Shown: positions 1-5,528 of the stretch, in pieces
Layout of the letters: each line of letters opens with the position of its first letter
Numbering within the stretch: position 1 is the first letter of the stretch
Assembly: GCA_017383665.1 (NCBI GenBank)
Contig: JAFNWA010000249.1
Span: 1 to 5,528 of the forward strand
Length of the DNA stretch: 5,528 bases
Source: Bacteroidaceae bacterium
GTDB taxonomy: Bacteria > Bacteroidota > Bacteroidia > Bacteroidales > Bacteroidaceae
Direction: 5' to 3'
Program-made: the position numbers and the translations under genes
Notes under the pieces: generated by a model
Database searches by the model: none
What the model saw: only the letters and a program-made list of their open reading frames with translations
Told to the model about the DNA's origin: nothing

Positions 1-26
1 AAGTTCGTTCGACTTTTCCTACAAAG

Positions 27-58
27 TTTTGCAGTTATAATTAAATTAGTTAGATTTG
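27..58 (+). promoter_or_regulatory. Bacteroidetes-type promoter of the DUF4254-GT9-methyltransferase operon
   Basis: A -33 element TTTTG at 27-31 is separated by 19 bp from TAGATTTG at 51-58, an exact match to the Bacteroidetes -7 consensus TAnnTTTG used by the primary sigma factor of this phylum. Transcription should begin at about 62-66, giving an untranslated leader of roughly 65 nt. The leader is AT-rich and has no Shine-Dalgarno sequence, as is usual in the phylum. It includes a short palindrome (TATATAT-C-ATATATA, 74-88) that may be only low-complexity sequence. Nothing else is recognised in 1-128. The start site is inferred, not measured. Confidence 0.72.
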
Positions 59-128
59 CACATTGATATTACATATATATCATATATACTCGGTACTACA
101 ACACAAAACATAAACAAAAAATCCGTAT

Positions 129-740
129 ATGAAAAAGTTCACAGAAATGAGCTGGCCCATTTTCAATGAGGCAATTGCAGACTACCACAAGACAGACAAT
201 GTCGATACACCAATCAATAATCCCTATCCGGTAAAGAGCATCGAGTATTATTTATACCTCAAGTGCTGGATAGACACTGTACAATGGCATTTCGAAGACA
301 TCATACGCGACCCCGAGATAGACCCGGTTGAGGCTCTTACACTCAAGCGTCGCATAGACAAGTCCAATCAGGACAGAACCGATCTCGTTGAGCTCATTGA
401 CAGTTACTTCCTTGAGCAGTATAAGGAGGTAAAGCCGCTCAATGATGCCACCATCAATACAGAAAGCCCTGCATGGGCGGTAGATCGCTACTCAATCCTG
501 TCATTGAAGATATACCATATGCAGGAGGAGGTTAAACGCACAGATGTTGATGAGGAGCACCGTGCAAAGTGCCAGGCGAAGCTTGACATTCTCAACGAAC
601 AATACAAGGACATGACAACATCAATCGGTCAGTTGCTCGATGACATTGCAGCCGGACGCAAGTACATGAAAGTTTACCGACAGATGAAGATGTACAACGA
701 CCCGGCGCTCAACCCCGTTCTTTATGGCACAAAAAAGTAA
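129..740 (+). CDS. DUF4254 family protein, function unknown
   Basis: This 203-residue soluble protein looks mainly helical and has no signal peptide or membrane segment. I recognise it as DUF4254 from its overall pattern: an N-terminal NPYP(V)KSIEYYLYLK-like block (about residues 31-46), an aromatic and acidic WIDTVQWHFED stretch, a charged RRIDKSNQDRTDLVE stretch, and a conserved C-terminal half. The family is known mainly from Bacteroidetes and, as I recall, often sits next to family 9 glycosyltransferases. Its biochemical role is not established. It is the first gene after the promoter at 27-58, and its last 17 nt overlap the start of the GT9 gene, so the two are probably translated together and may act on the same glycan. 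The start is the ATG at 129, preceded by the A-rich leader typical of this phylum. The family call is from memory of the pattern; I infer no enzymatic activity. Confidence 0.8.
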   Translation: MKKFTEMSWPIFNEAIADYHKTDNVDTPINNPYPVKSIEYYLYLKCWIDTVQWHFEDIIRDPEIDPVEALTLKRRIDKSNQDRTDLVELIDSYFLEQYKEVKPLNDATINTESPAWAVDRYSILSLKIYHMQEEVKRTDVDEEHRAKCQAKLDILNEQYKDMTTSIGQLLDDIAAGRKYMKVYRQMKMYNDPALNPVLYGTKK

Positions 741-1797
741 CGGTGCTGCAAAAACCGTACTCATAACTCGTTTCTCGGCAGTAGGCGATGTAGCAATGAC
801 AATACCATTGCTATACTCGCTTTGCACGACTTATCCCCAATACCGTTTCATCTTCGTAAGCCGCGAAAGGTTTGGACAGTTCTTTATCAACAAACCAGAA
901 AACCTTGATTTCATCGGAATAAATTTGAATGAATACAAAGGTTTTAGAGGGCTTTACAGGCTCTATCGCGAGTTGTCGAAACTATCCCCCGACATGCTTG
1001 CCGACCTTCACGATGTACTAAGGACCAAGATTCTGAGGACATACTTTCGTCTATTTGGCAGAATAAAGGTAAAGAGCATCAACAAGGGACGCAAGGAGAA
1101 GAAAGCACTCACTAAACCGGGCGGCAACAAGATTGCACTCAAAAGCACATTCGAGCGCTACCGTGATGTCTTCACAAGCCTTGGACTGCCCTTTGAGCCC
1201 GACTTCACCTCCCTGTTCAAGGACAGCAAGGGCAATATTGACGATTTCACAACCATCATCCCGGCAAAAGGCAACAACCGTTGGGTGGGCATTGCACCTT
1301 TCGCCCGTCACAATGGCAAGATATACCCATTGGAAAAGATGGAACAGGTTGTCGCATTGCTGTCAAAGCAGGAAGATATCAAACTCTTCTTTTTTGGCAA
1401 CGGTCCCAAGGAGGAGAGCGTTATCAATGATTGGTGTAGCAAATACCCCGGCACCATCTCATTCTTAGGCAAGAGTAATTTCAACGGCGAGTTGCGCCTT
1501 ATAAGCCACCTCGACGCAATGATTTGCATGGACTCTGCAAACATGCACATGGCATCATTGGCCGGCACACCCGCCATCTCAATTTGGGGCGCGACATCAC
1601 CCCTTGCCGGTTTCCTTGGCTGGGGACAACAGGCTGAAGACTGCGTTGAACTGCCACTCGAATGTCGTCCCTGTTCAATTTTCGGTAACAAGCCATGTTG
1701 TTATGGCGATTACAGATGCATGGACATCGCACCACAAACCGTGGTTGATCGCGTAATCGGCAGAATCAAAAAGGCCAACAGACAAGAAGCACAATGA
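724..1797 (+). CDS. Glycosyltransferase family 9 (heptosyltransferase-like)
   Basis: This 357-residue protein has the two Rossmann-like halves of the GT-B fold of WaaC/WaaF-type enzymes, which move a heptose or related sugar from a nucleotide donor to LPS core. The N-terminal half has the RFSAVGDVAMTIP motif (residues 16-28, like the family's R-x-S-x-[IV]-G-D) and ADLHD (93-97). The C-terminal half has the donor-site block D270-S-A-N-M-H275-M-A-S-L-A-G-T-P, then WGATSP, close to the family's G-x-M-H-x-A-x-x-x-G-T-P and FGPTSP. A cysteine cluster (C307, C314, C317, C325, C326, C332) follows. The start at 724 lies inside the DUF4254 gene (17-nt overlap). It is credible because the first conserved motif begins at residue 12-16 and the next Met is residue 25. 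The protein is likely cytoplasmic or at the inner face of the membrane. Donor and acceptor cannot be predicted; heptose is only the family's best-known substrate. Confidence 0.88.
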   Translation: MAQKSNGAAKTVLITRFSAVGDVAMTIPLLYSLCTTYPQYRFIFVSRERFGQFFINKPENLDFIGINLNEYKGFRGLYRLYRELSKLSPDMLADLHDVLRTKILRTYFRLFGRIKVKSINKGRKEKKALTKPGGNKIALKSTFERYRDVFTSLGLPFEPDFTSLFKDSKGNIDDFTTIIPAKGNNRWVGIAPFARHNGKIYPLEKMEQVVALLSKQEDIKLFFFGNGPKEESVINDWCSKYPGTISFLGKSNFNGELRLISHLDAMICMDSANMHMASLAGTPAISIWGATSPLAGFLGWGQQAEDCVELPLECRPCSIFGNKPCCYGDYRCMDIAPQTVVDRVIGRIKKANRQEAQ

Positions 1798-2522
1798 AAA
1801 ACTTCACAACCAACAAGGAAAAAGACCCGATGGGAAGGGCTATTTCCGACTATTTCCACACAGGCAAAGCCGGCAAGTTACGCGTACTCTCGTCTATGTT
1901 CTACGAGGATGAAATTCCCGTCCCCACCCTTTTTCGCACATACGATGAGATGCCCGTTCAGGAACAAAAAGCGCTGGAACTCTGCCGTGGCCGCATACTT
2001 GATGTAGGTGCCGGCAGTGGTTGCCACAGCAAAGTACTCATTGAACGCGGTTTAGAGGTTGTCGCCATTGACATATCAGAGCTATCCATTGAAGTGATGA
2101 AGGAAAGAGGTATCGACGCACGCAATATCAACTTCTTCGACGAGACTTTCTGTGAGAAATTCGACACCATCTTGCTTGCCATGAACGGCATTGGCATCGT
2201 TGGCAAAATCGAGAACCTGGGCAATTTCTTCCGTAGCGCCAAGCGTCTATTGGCACCGGGCGGACAGTTGTTGCTCGACTCGTCAGACATCAAGTATATC
2301 TTCATGGACGACGATGGGAGCATGGATATAGACCTTGCTGCCGGATATTATGGAGAGATAGACTATAAAATGCGCTACAAGAACATCAACGGAGAACCCT
2401 TTGACTGGCTATACATAGACTTCGACACCCTTTCAATGTACGCCGAGGAGCACGGCTTCAACTGCGAAAAATGCATTGACGGCGAACACTACGACTACCT
2501 TGCCCGAATTACACTTAGGTAA
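1794..2522 (+). CDS. Class I SAM-dependent methyltransferase
   Basis: This 242-residue protein has a Rossmann-fold methyltransferase core. Motif I is I68-L-D70-V-G72-A-G74-S-G76, the glycine-rich SAM-binding loop. An acidic residue after the second strand (VVAID93) should bind the SAM ribose. The motif IV region is FDTILLAMNGIG (123-134), and the post-core helix with RLLAPGGQLLLDSSD (151-165) matches motif VI. About 65 residues precede the core and a 75-residue tail follows it; these should set substrate choice. The ATG overlaps the GT9 stop codon (ATGA, 1794-1797), indicating translational coupling and a shared pathway. A role in methylating a sugar or glycan is inferred only from that context. 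The protein could instead act on a small molecule or protein. No clear terminator follows, so transcripts may run into the downstream leader. Confidence 0.85.
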   Translation: MKNFTTNKEKDPMGRAISDYFHTGKAGKLRVLSSMFYEDEIPVPTLFRTYDEMPVQEQKALELCRGRILDVGAGSGCHSKVLIERGLEVVAIDISELSIEVMKERGIDARNINFFDETFCEKFDTILLAMNGIGIVGKIENLGNFFRSAKRLLAPGGQLLLDSSDIKYIFMDDDGSMDIDLAAGYYGEIDYKMRYKNINGEPFDWLYIDFDTLSMYAEEHGFNCEKCIDGEHYDYLARITLR

Positions 2523-2559
2523 AACATTTTTACATCTATTTTTTGTAAGTAAAAAAAAC

Positions 2560-2590
2560 TTGCACATTATAACATTTCTTGGTAAATTTG
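2560..2590 (+). promoter_or_regulatory. Bacteroidetes-type promoter of the capsule operon
   Basis: TAAATTTG at 2583-2590 is an exact TAnnTTTG -7 element. A TTG at 2560-2562 lies 20 bp upstream and can serve as a minimal -33 element. Predicted transcription start is around 2594-2597, about 160 nt before upxY. An imperfect inverted repeat (TGTAAGT, seven A, ACTTGCA; 2544-2564) overlaps the -33 element and could be an operator or a bend site, but this is speculative. No long inverted repeats flank the promoter inside the window, so it does not look like the invertible capsule promoters of B. fragilis. Confidence 0.62.
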
Positions 2591-2593
2591 TAT

Positions 2594-2636
2594 AGGGGAA
2601 TAGCGGTTCCAAACCCGGCACCGCGTTCCTTTTTTT
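2594..2636 (+). terminator. Leader hairpin plus T-run, probable attenuator or pause site (target of UpxY)
   Basis: The upper stem GCGGT (2603-2607) pairs with ACCGC (2620-2624) around a 12-nt loop. A lower stem can form between AGGGGAA (2594-2600) and TTCCTTT (2626-2632), including two G-U pairs, across a small 2x1 internal loop. Seven T at 2630-2636, then C and three more T, form the U-tract. It begins at or within a few bases of the predicted transcription start, so full lower-stem formation depends on the true start. UpxY proteins are known to prevent early termination in the leaders of their own capsule operons, which makes this hairpin a candidate site for that control. It could also stop readthrough from the methyltransferase operon. 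Two of the lower-stem pairs use bases of the T-run, so strength as a terminator is uncertain. Confidence 0.5.
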
Positions 2637-2734
2637 CTTTGCATTATTTGCAAAGTGACATTCCAAAATTGATAAAAACTTGAAGGTCAATACATTACGC
2701 ACCCTTCGAGGAGCCAGGATTATATCCTTTCGGC
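2637..2734 (+). promoter_or_regulatory. Structured 5' leader of upxY with three further hairpins
   Basis: Three more inverted repeats follow in series. The first is perfect: CTTTGCA (2637-2643) and TGCAAAG (2649-2655) around a 5-nt loop. In the second, CTTGAAGG (2679-2686) pairs with CCTTCGAG (2703-2710), with one G-U pair and a 16-nt loop. In the third, GCCAGGAT (2713-2720) pairs with ATCCT (2724-2728) and GGC (2732-2734), leaving a 3-nt bulge. None is followed by a T-run. They may slow polymerase, protect the RNA 5' end or tune translation of the GTG-initiated upxY. No known riboswitch class is recognised. The pairings are read directly from the sequence; the function is inferred. Confidence 0.4.
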
Positions 2735-2757
2735 AACAACAGCAAGAGTAACACACC

Positions 2758-3300
2758 GTGGACAACGAGAACGCCCCTGTTTGGTTTGCAATGAGCGCGC
2801 CCTACCGCAGAGAGCTCAAGGCAAAGGAGTTTCTTGACAAGAAAAGCGTTGAATGCTTTGTACCAATGAAGCAAGCGCTCATTGAAAAACGCAATGGAGC
2901 CAAAAGCCGCCAGATGGTACCGGCAATCCACAACATAATATTCGTCCACACAACAAGAGAAAGAATAAGAGAGCTCAAGCAGGGTGTAAACTTCTTGCAA
3001 TACCACACCCGTCCGGTAGCAGGCAAGAACATCCCAATCATTGTCCCTGACCGCCAGATGCAGCAATTCATTGCAGTCACAACAACCGCAAATGAGAACA
3101 TCACCTACCTTCGTCCCGAGGAGTTGGACATAAAGCAAGGCACAAAAGTACGCATCCACGGCGGGGTATTTGACGGCACCGAGGGTTACTTTGTCAAGGT
3201 GCAAGGCAAACGCAGCCGTCGGGTAGTCATTCTCATAGAAGGTATAACGGCAGTTGCTTTGACCGAGATAAGCACCGACTTTATTGAGGTCATCGGCTAA
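2758..3300 (+). CDS. upxY: UpxY-family transcription antiterminator (specialised NusG paralogue)
   Basis: This 180-residue protein has the NusG layout. The N-terminal NGN domain opens with VWFAMSAPYRRELKAKEFL (about residues 8-26, like WY-x-L-x-T-x-x-x-x-E-x-K in NusG) and includes NIIFVHTT. A C-terminal KOW domain has V-R132-I-H-G-G136-V-F-D-G-T-E-G143. UpxY proteins bind RNA polymerase early in transcription of one capsule locus and allow it to read the long operon. The start is GTG at 2758. An in-frame TAA lies only two codons upstream (2749-2751), and the first ATG (codon 12) would remove the conserved first strand with W9, so GTG is the only sensible choice. It heads the export genes, the usual place for upxY. 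UpxZ, which normally follows upxY in Bacteroides and blocks other UpxYs, is not adjacent here. RfaH- or LoaP-like specialised NusG is the broader alternative name. Confidence 0.9.
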   Translation: MDNENAPVWFAMSAPYRRELKAKEFLDKKSVECFVPMKQALIEKRNGAKSRQMVPAIHNIIFVHTTRERIRELKQGVNFLQYHTRPVAGKNIPIIVPDRQMQQFIAVTTTANENITYLRPEELDIKQGTKVRIHGGVFDGTEGYFVKVQGKRSRRVVILIEGITAVALTEISTDFIEVIG

Positions 3301-3414
3301 AAACCGCAAAAATCAAGAAGCAAAAATTATTTTTGATAAAATATATTTACACTGTAACCGCGCGCGCATAATGAGCGCACGCAAGAGAAAAGCAAAAATC
3401 AAAACACAAAGAAT
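3301..3414 (+). promoter_or_regulatory. Gap between upxY and the export gene, with palindrome, hairpin and direct repeats
   Basis: This 114-nt gap is long for adjacent genes of one operon. It holds a 15-bp palindrome CAAAAAT-T-ATTTTTG (3321-3335) and an 11-bp direct repeat GCAAAAATCAA (3306-3316 and 3392-3402), with a related GCAAAAATTA at 3320-3329. It also holds a GC-rich hairpin in which GCG-C-GCGC (3360-3367) pairs with GCGC-A-CGC (3375-3382) around a 7-nt loop, with one C-A mismatch. The hairpin has no T-run, so it is not a standard terminator. No convincing promoter is present: TATATTTA (3342-3349) is one base off the -7 consensus and has no TTG at the right distance. It may be a pause, RNA-processing or translation-control segment. 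Confidence 0.35.
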
Positions 3415-3418
3415 ATGA
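3371..3418 (+). CDS. Possible 15-codon basic leader peptide
   Basis: An ATG in the loop of the 3360-3382 hairpin opens a 15-codon frame, MSARKRKAKIKTQRI. Its TGA (3416-3418) overlaps the ATG of the export lipoprotein as ATGA, the same arrangement as between the two upstream enzyme genes. Seven of the 15 residues are Lys or Arg. If translated, it would couple ribosome arrival to translation of the export gene. The stretch is A-rich, which favours Lys codons by chance, and nothing beyond the position of the stop supports it, so this is a weak call. Confidence 0.2.
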   Translation: MSARKRKAKIKTQRI

Positions 3419-4188
3419 AAAAAATTATTCCAGTATTGTTGATGCTTCTTTTTGTTGCATCATGTACAACACCAAAGAAAGTACCCTATTTTCAGGATCT
3501 GAATGACGGCGAAAGCGTAAAAATCACTACCCCACAGGACATCAGGTTAAAAACAGGCGACCAGTTCACCATCTATGTCAACAGCAAGGACCAGGAACTT
3601 ACCCTTCCATTTAATCTCACACGCTCAACCAACAACAGTGGAAATAACGAGACACGCCTTGCCTACACCGTTGACGAGCGTGGATACATAGACTTCCCCA
3701 CCCTTGGCGAAATCCATGTCGAAGGCAAGACCCGCGACGAACTGGCAAAGTACATAAAGAAAATTATTCTTGACAAGAAACTGGTGCTCGACCCGGTTGT
3801 CATTGTAGGCTTCTACAACCAGCAGGTTTCGGTCATAGGAGAGGTTAGCAAACCGGGCAAATATGACATAAACAAAGACCGCTTTACTGTACTCGACGCC
3901 ATAAGCCTTGCAGGCGACCTCACCATCCAGGGCAAGCGCGAGAATGTAACCGTGCTCCGCGAGGAATACGGTTCACAGAAAGCCTATACATTAAACCTCA
4001 ACGATGCCGCACAGTTCCACTCATCGCCGGCTTTCTACCTGCAACAGAACGACATAGTGTATGTAGAGCCGAACACCACAAAAGCCAGCCAATCATCTAC
4101 AAACGGCAACACCGTACGTTCCGTTTCGTTCTGGATGTCACTCGCATCACTTGCACTCACCATCGTCACATTTGTAACACGCTTCTAA
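3415..4188 (+). CDS. Wza-like polysaccharide export lipoprotein (OPX family)
   Basis: This 257-residue protein should form the outer-membrane channel for capsule export. MKKIIPVLLMLLFVASC is a lipoprotein signal with lipobox V-A-S-C17, so C17 should be lipidated. A poly_export (PES) domain spans about 43-132, from I-R-L-K-T-G-D49-Q-F-T-I through YTVDERGYIDFPTLGEIHVEGKT (84-106), the typical D-x-x-G-x-I-x-x-P-x-x-G pattern. One SLBB domain follows (about 138-217), starting VSVIGEVSKPGKY. A hydrophobic helix closes the chain (about 234-257). It is shorter than E. coli Wza (about 380 residues) and has one SLBB domain, as is common for Bacteroidetes members. The last helix probably crosses a membrane, but whether it does so like the Wza barrel helix is unknown. 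It lies 11 nt before its expected partner, the Wzc-like protein. Confidence 0.92.
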   Translation: MKKIIPVLLMLLFVASCTTPKKVPYFQDLNDGESVKITTPQDIRLKTGDQFTIYVNSKDQELTLPFNLTRSTNNSGNNETRLAYTVDERGYIDFPTLGEIHVEGKTRDELAKYIKKIILDKKLVLDPVVIVGFYNQQVSVIGEVSKPGKYDINKDRFTVLDAISLAGDLTIQGKRENVTVLREEYGSQKAYTLNLNDAAQFHSSPAFYLQQNDIVYVEPNTTKASQSSTNGNTVRSVSFWMSLASLALTIVTFVTRF

Positions 4189-4199
4189 CATAAATCAAA

Positions 4200-5528
4200 A
4201 TGGCAAACAGCTTAGTCGATAAAAAGAAAAAGAAATACAGCAACATCATCCCCATCAGGGATTTGATGTTCCACTGTTTCAAACGATGGTATTGGTTTGT
4301 CATCTCCCTAATCATCACTTTGGGAGTAGCAGCATACAAAATCAAATCCACGCCACCACAATATGTTCGTTACGCCGAGATACTCATAAAAGAGAGTGGC
4401 GACGGCGGTGGTGCCGGCACAGGCAGCACCTTCAAGCAGTTGGGCAATTCCCGTACAACAGCCCAAGCCTCACACGAAGTCATAGCTTTGACATCTGTGG
4501 AGAACATGAAAGAGGCCATCAAGCGTTTGGGACTTGAAATTGAGTTTAAGGGCAAGGGCATTTTCTATGACGGTATCTTCTACAATGAGAGGCCACTCAA
4601 AATCAAAGCACTTCAATTACAAGATGCTGATGTGGCAAAATTCACAGCCATCATAACATCCGACAGCACCATCACACTCAAGGACTTCTCAATCAATGGA
4701 GAAGCACTTAGTGGGCTAGTTTTCGCAAATATTAACGACACCACTACTACTCCGGTGGGAAAAATGAGCATTGAAAAGACAACATCATTCAATGGATTCA
4801 AAAATCAAGAACTTTACATCGAAAAGCACAACATCGACAAACTTGCCAACAGTTTTTGCAGCAACCTCAGTGCCAAACTCACTAATGAAGAAACAAGCAT
4901 TGTCAACATCAGCATCAAGGATGTATCAACCATTCGTGCAACCGACATTCTGAACACCATAATTGAAATCTACAACGAGAATTGGGTGGCAGAGAGCAAC
5001 TACACAATCCTCAAGACAGCAGAATTCATAAAGGGAAGAGCCGAAGATATCAAGCGTGAACTTGAAGCAATCGATAAAGAGATCGCCAAATTCCGCGGCG
5101 ACAACAAATTATCTCGCAACACTCAAAAGTTGCTTGTCAGCGAAGCCGAAAACAGCAAGGAGAGCGAACTGTTGTTGTCACTGAGCAACCAGTTGGAACT
5201 TGCAAACTTCATAAAATCATACATGGAGCAGAACGGCACCAAAGAGATTATACCCACCAACACAGGTATTGACGCGGCAAATATTGAAGCCTTAATTGGT
5301 AGTTATAACACCAAACTCCTTGAGCGCAACAGACTTGCAGCCAACAGTAGTGAGAACAGCCCGGTAGTTAAGGACTACGACAAAGACATCGAGGCAATGT
5401 ATGCAGGCATACAGACAGCCATCATAAGTCACATCAATGACTTGGAAAAGCAGATAGCAGAAGCAGACAAAGAAATTGAGAAAAGCAGAACAAAAATCAC
5501 AACCACAACACACAGTGAGAAAGAGTTG
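4200..5528 (+). CDS. Wzz/Wzc-like polysaccharide chain-length determinant, 5' part
   Basis: The frame opens at ATG 4200, 11 nt after the export gene, and stays open for 443 codons to the window edge, so the gene is cut at its 3' end. A lysine-rich cytoplasmic N-terminus (D7-K-K-K-K-K12) leads through IIPIRDLMFHCFKRW to a transmembrane helix at about 31-47. A periplasmic Wzz-like domain follows (Y55 onward, with YVRYAEILIKE and a Gly-rich turn at about 67-75). Two stretches look coiled-coil: about 268-300 (EFIKGRAEDIKRELEAID) and about 392-443 (HINDLEKQIAEADKEIEK). These fit the long helical hairpin of Wzc proteins. A second membrane helix and a C-terminal BY-kinase with Walker motifs and a Tyr cluster would be expected if this is a full Wzc, but they lie outside the window. 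It works with the upstream Wza-like protein to set chain length and drive export. Confidence 0.88.
   Translation, partial: MANSLVDKKKKKYSNIIPIRDLMFHCFKRWYWFVISLIITLGVAAYKIKSTPPQYVRYAEILIKESGDGGGAGTGSTFKQLGNSRTTAQASHEVIALTSVENMKEAIKRLGLEIEFKGKGIFYDGIFYNERPLKIKALQLQDADVAKFTAIITSDSTITLKDFSINGEALSGLVFANINDTTTTPVGKMSIEKTTSFNGFKNQELYIEKHNIDKLANSFCSNLSAKLTNEETSIVNISIKDVSTIRATDILNTIIEIYNENWVAESNYTILKTAEFIKGRAEDIKRELEAIDKEIAKFRGDNKLSRNTQKLLVSEAENSKESELLLSLSNQLELANFIKSYMEQNGTKEIIPTNTGIDAANIEALIGSYNTKLLERNRLAANSSENSPVVKDYDKDIEAMYAGIQTAIISHINDLEKQIAEADKEIEKSRTKITTTTHSEKEL

Noticed and set aside
1..20. GTTCGTTCGA at the window edge, reminiscent of inverted-repeat ends of invertible capsule promoters
   Set aside because: No matching inverted copy is visible elsewhere in the window, and the flanking sequence upstream is missing.
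1308..1691. Minus-strand open frames of 60-130 codons inside the GT9, methyltransferase and export genes
   Set aside because: All lie opposite or out of frame with well-supported family genes and show no recognisable protein features.
2544..2564. An inverted repeat with an A-loop after the methyltransferase gene considered as a terminator
   Set aside because: It has no T-run on the + strand and is weak and AT-rich. It more likely overlaps the promoter by chance or as an operator.
56..2568. The 9-mer TTGCACATT occurs at both promoters (56-64 and 2560-2568)
   Set aside because: It overlaps the -7 box in one promoter and the -33 box in the other, so it is not in an equivalent position. A shared operator is not supported.
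2695..3309. A 204-codon open frame on the minus strand covering all of upxY
   Set aside because: It is antisense to a gene with clear NGN and KOW domains. Its product is a Cys- and Leu-rich sequence with no recognisable domain, so it is best explained as a codon-usage shadow.
3331..3349. A possible internal promoter before the export gene (TTTTG and TATATTTA)
   Set aside because: The spacing between the elements is only 6 bp and the -7 box has a mismatch. No TTG lies about 19-20 bp upstream of the box.
1..5528. CRISPR arrays, tRNA or rRNA genes, insertion sequences, phage genes
   Set aside because: No repeat-spacer array, cloverleaf, transposase or phage protein is visible; the window is nearly filled by the described genes.

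Overview
The window reads as Bacteroidales DNA (Bacteroides, Prevotella or Muribaculaceae type). The evidence is two promoters of the Bacteroidetes form (TTG or TTTG, about 19-20 bp, then TAnnTTTG), no Shine-Dalgarno sequences before the genes, a DUF4254 gene, and a UpxY-type NusG paralogue heading a capsule operon. All genes are on the + strand. Species cannot be assigned from the sequence alone.

Region 1 (1-2522) is one compact operon. A good promoter at 27-58 is followed by an uncharacterised DUF4254 protein, a family 9 (heptosyltransferase-like) glycosyltransferase overlapping it by 17 nt, and a class I SAM-dependent methyltransferase overlapping the glycosyltransferase by 4 nt (ATGA). 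The overlaps imply coupled translation and a shared pathway, most likely modification of a cell-surface glycan such as the LPS core or outer saccharide. The exact glycan cannot be read from sequence.

Region 2 (2523-2757) is a 235-nt non-coding gap. It holds a second promoter (2560-2590) and a leader of about 160 nt that can fold into four consecutive hairpins. The first is followed by a T-rich run and looks like an intrinsic terminator or pause site placed almost at the transcription start. This is what is expected upstream of a UpxY antiterminator, which lets RNA polymerase pass early termination in its own operon.

Region 3 (2758-5528) is the start of a capsular or exopolysaccharide operon. 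It contains a UpxY-like NusG-family elongation factor (GTG start), a Wza-like outer-membrane polysaccharide export lipoprotein, and the N-terminal 443 codons of a Wzz/Wzc-like chain-length determinant that runs off the window end. UpxY would license transcription of the long operon, the Wzc-like protein would control chain length and bridge the periplasm, and the Wza-like protein would be the export channel. No upxZ lies next to upxY, and the 114-nt gap after upxY holds a palindrome, a GC-rich hairpin and a possible 15-codon leader ORF.

No wholly new system is evident. The best leads are the tandem-hairpin leader, the gap after upxY, and the DUF4254-GT9 overlapping pair.
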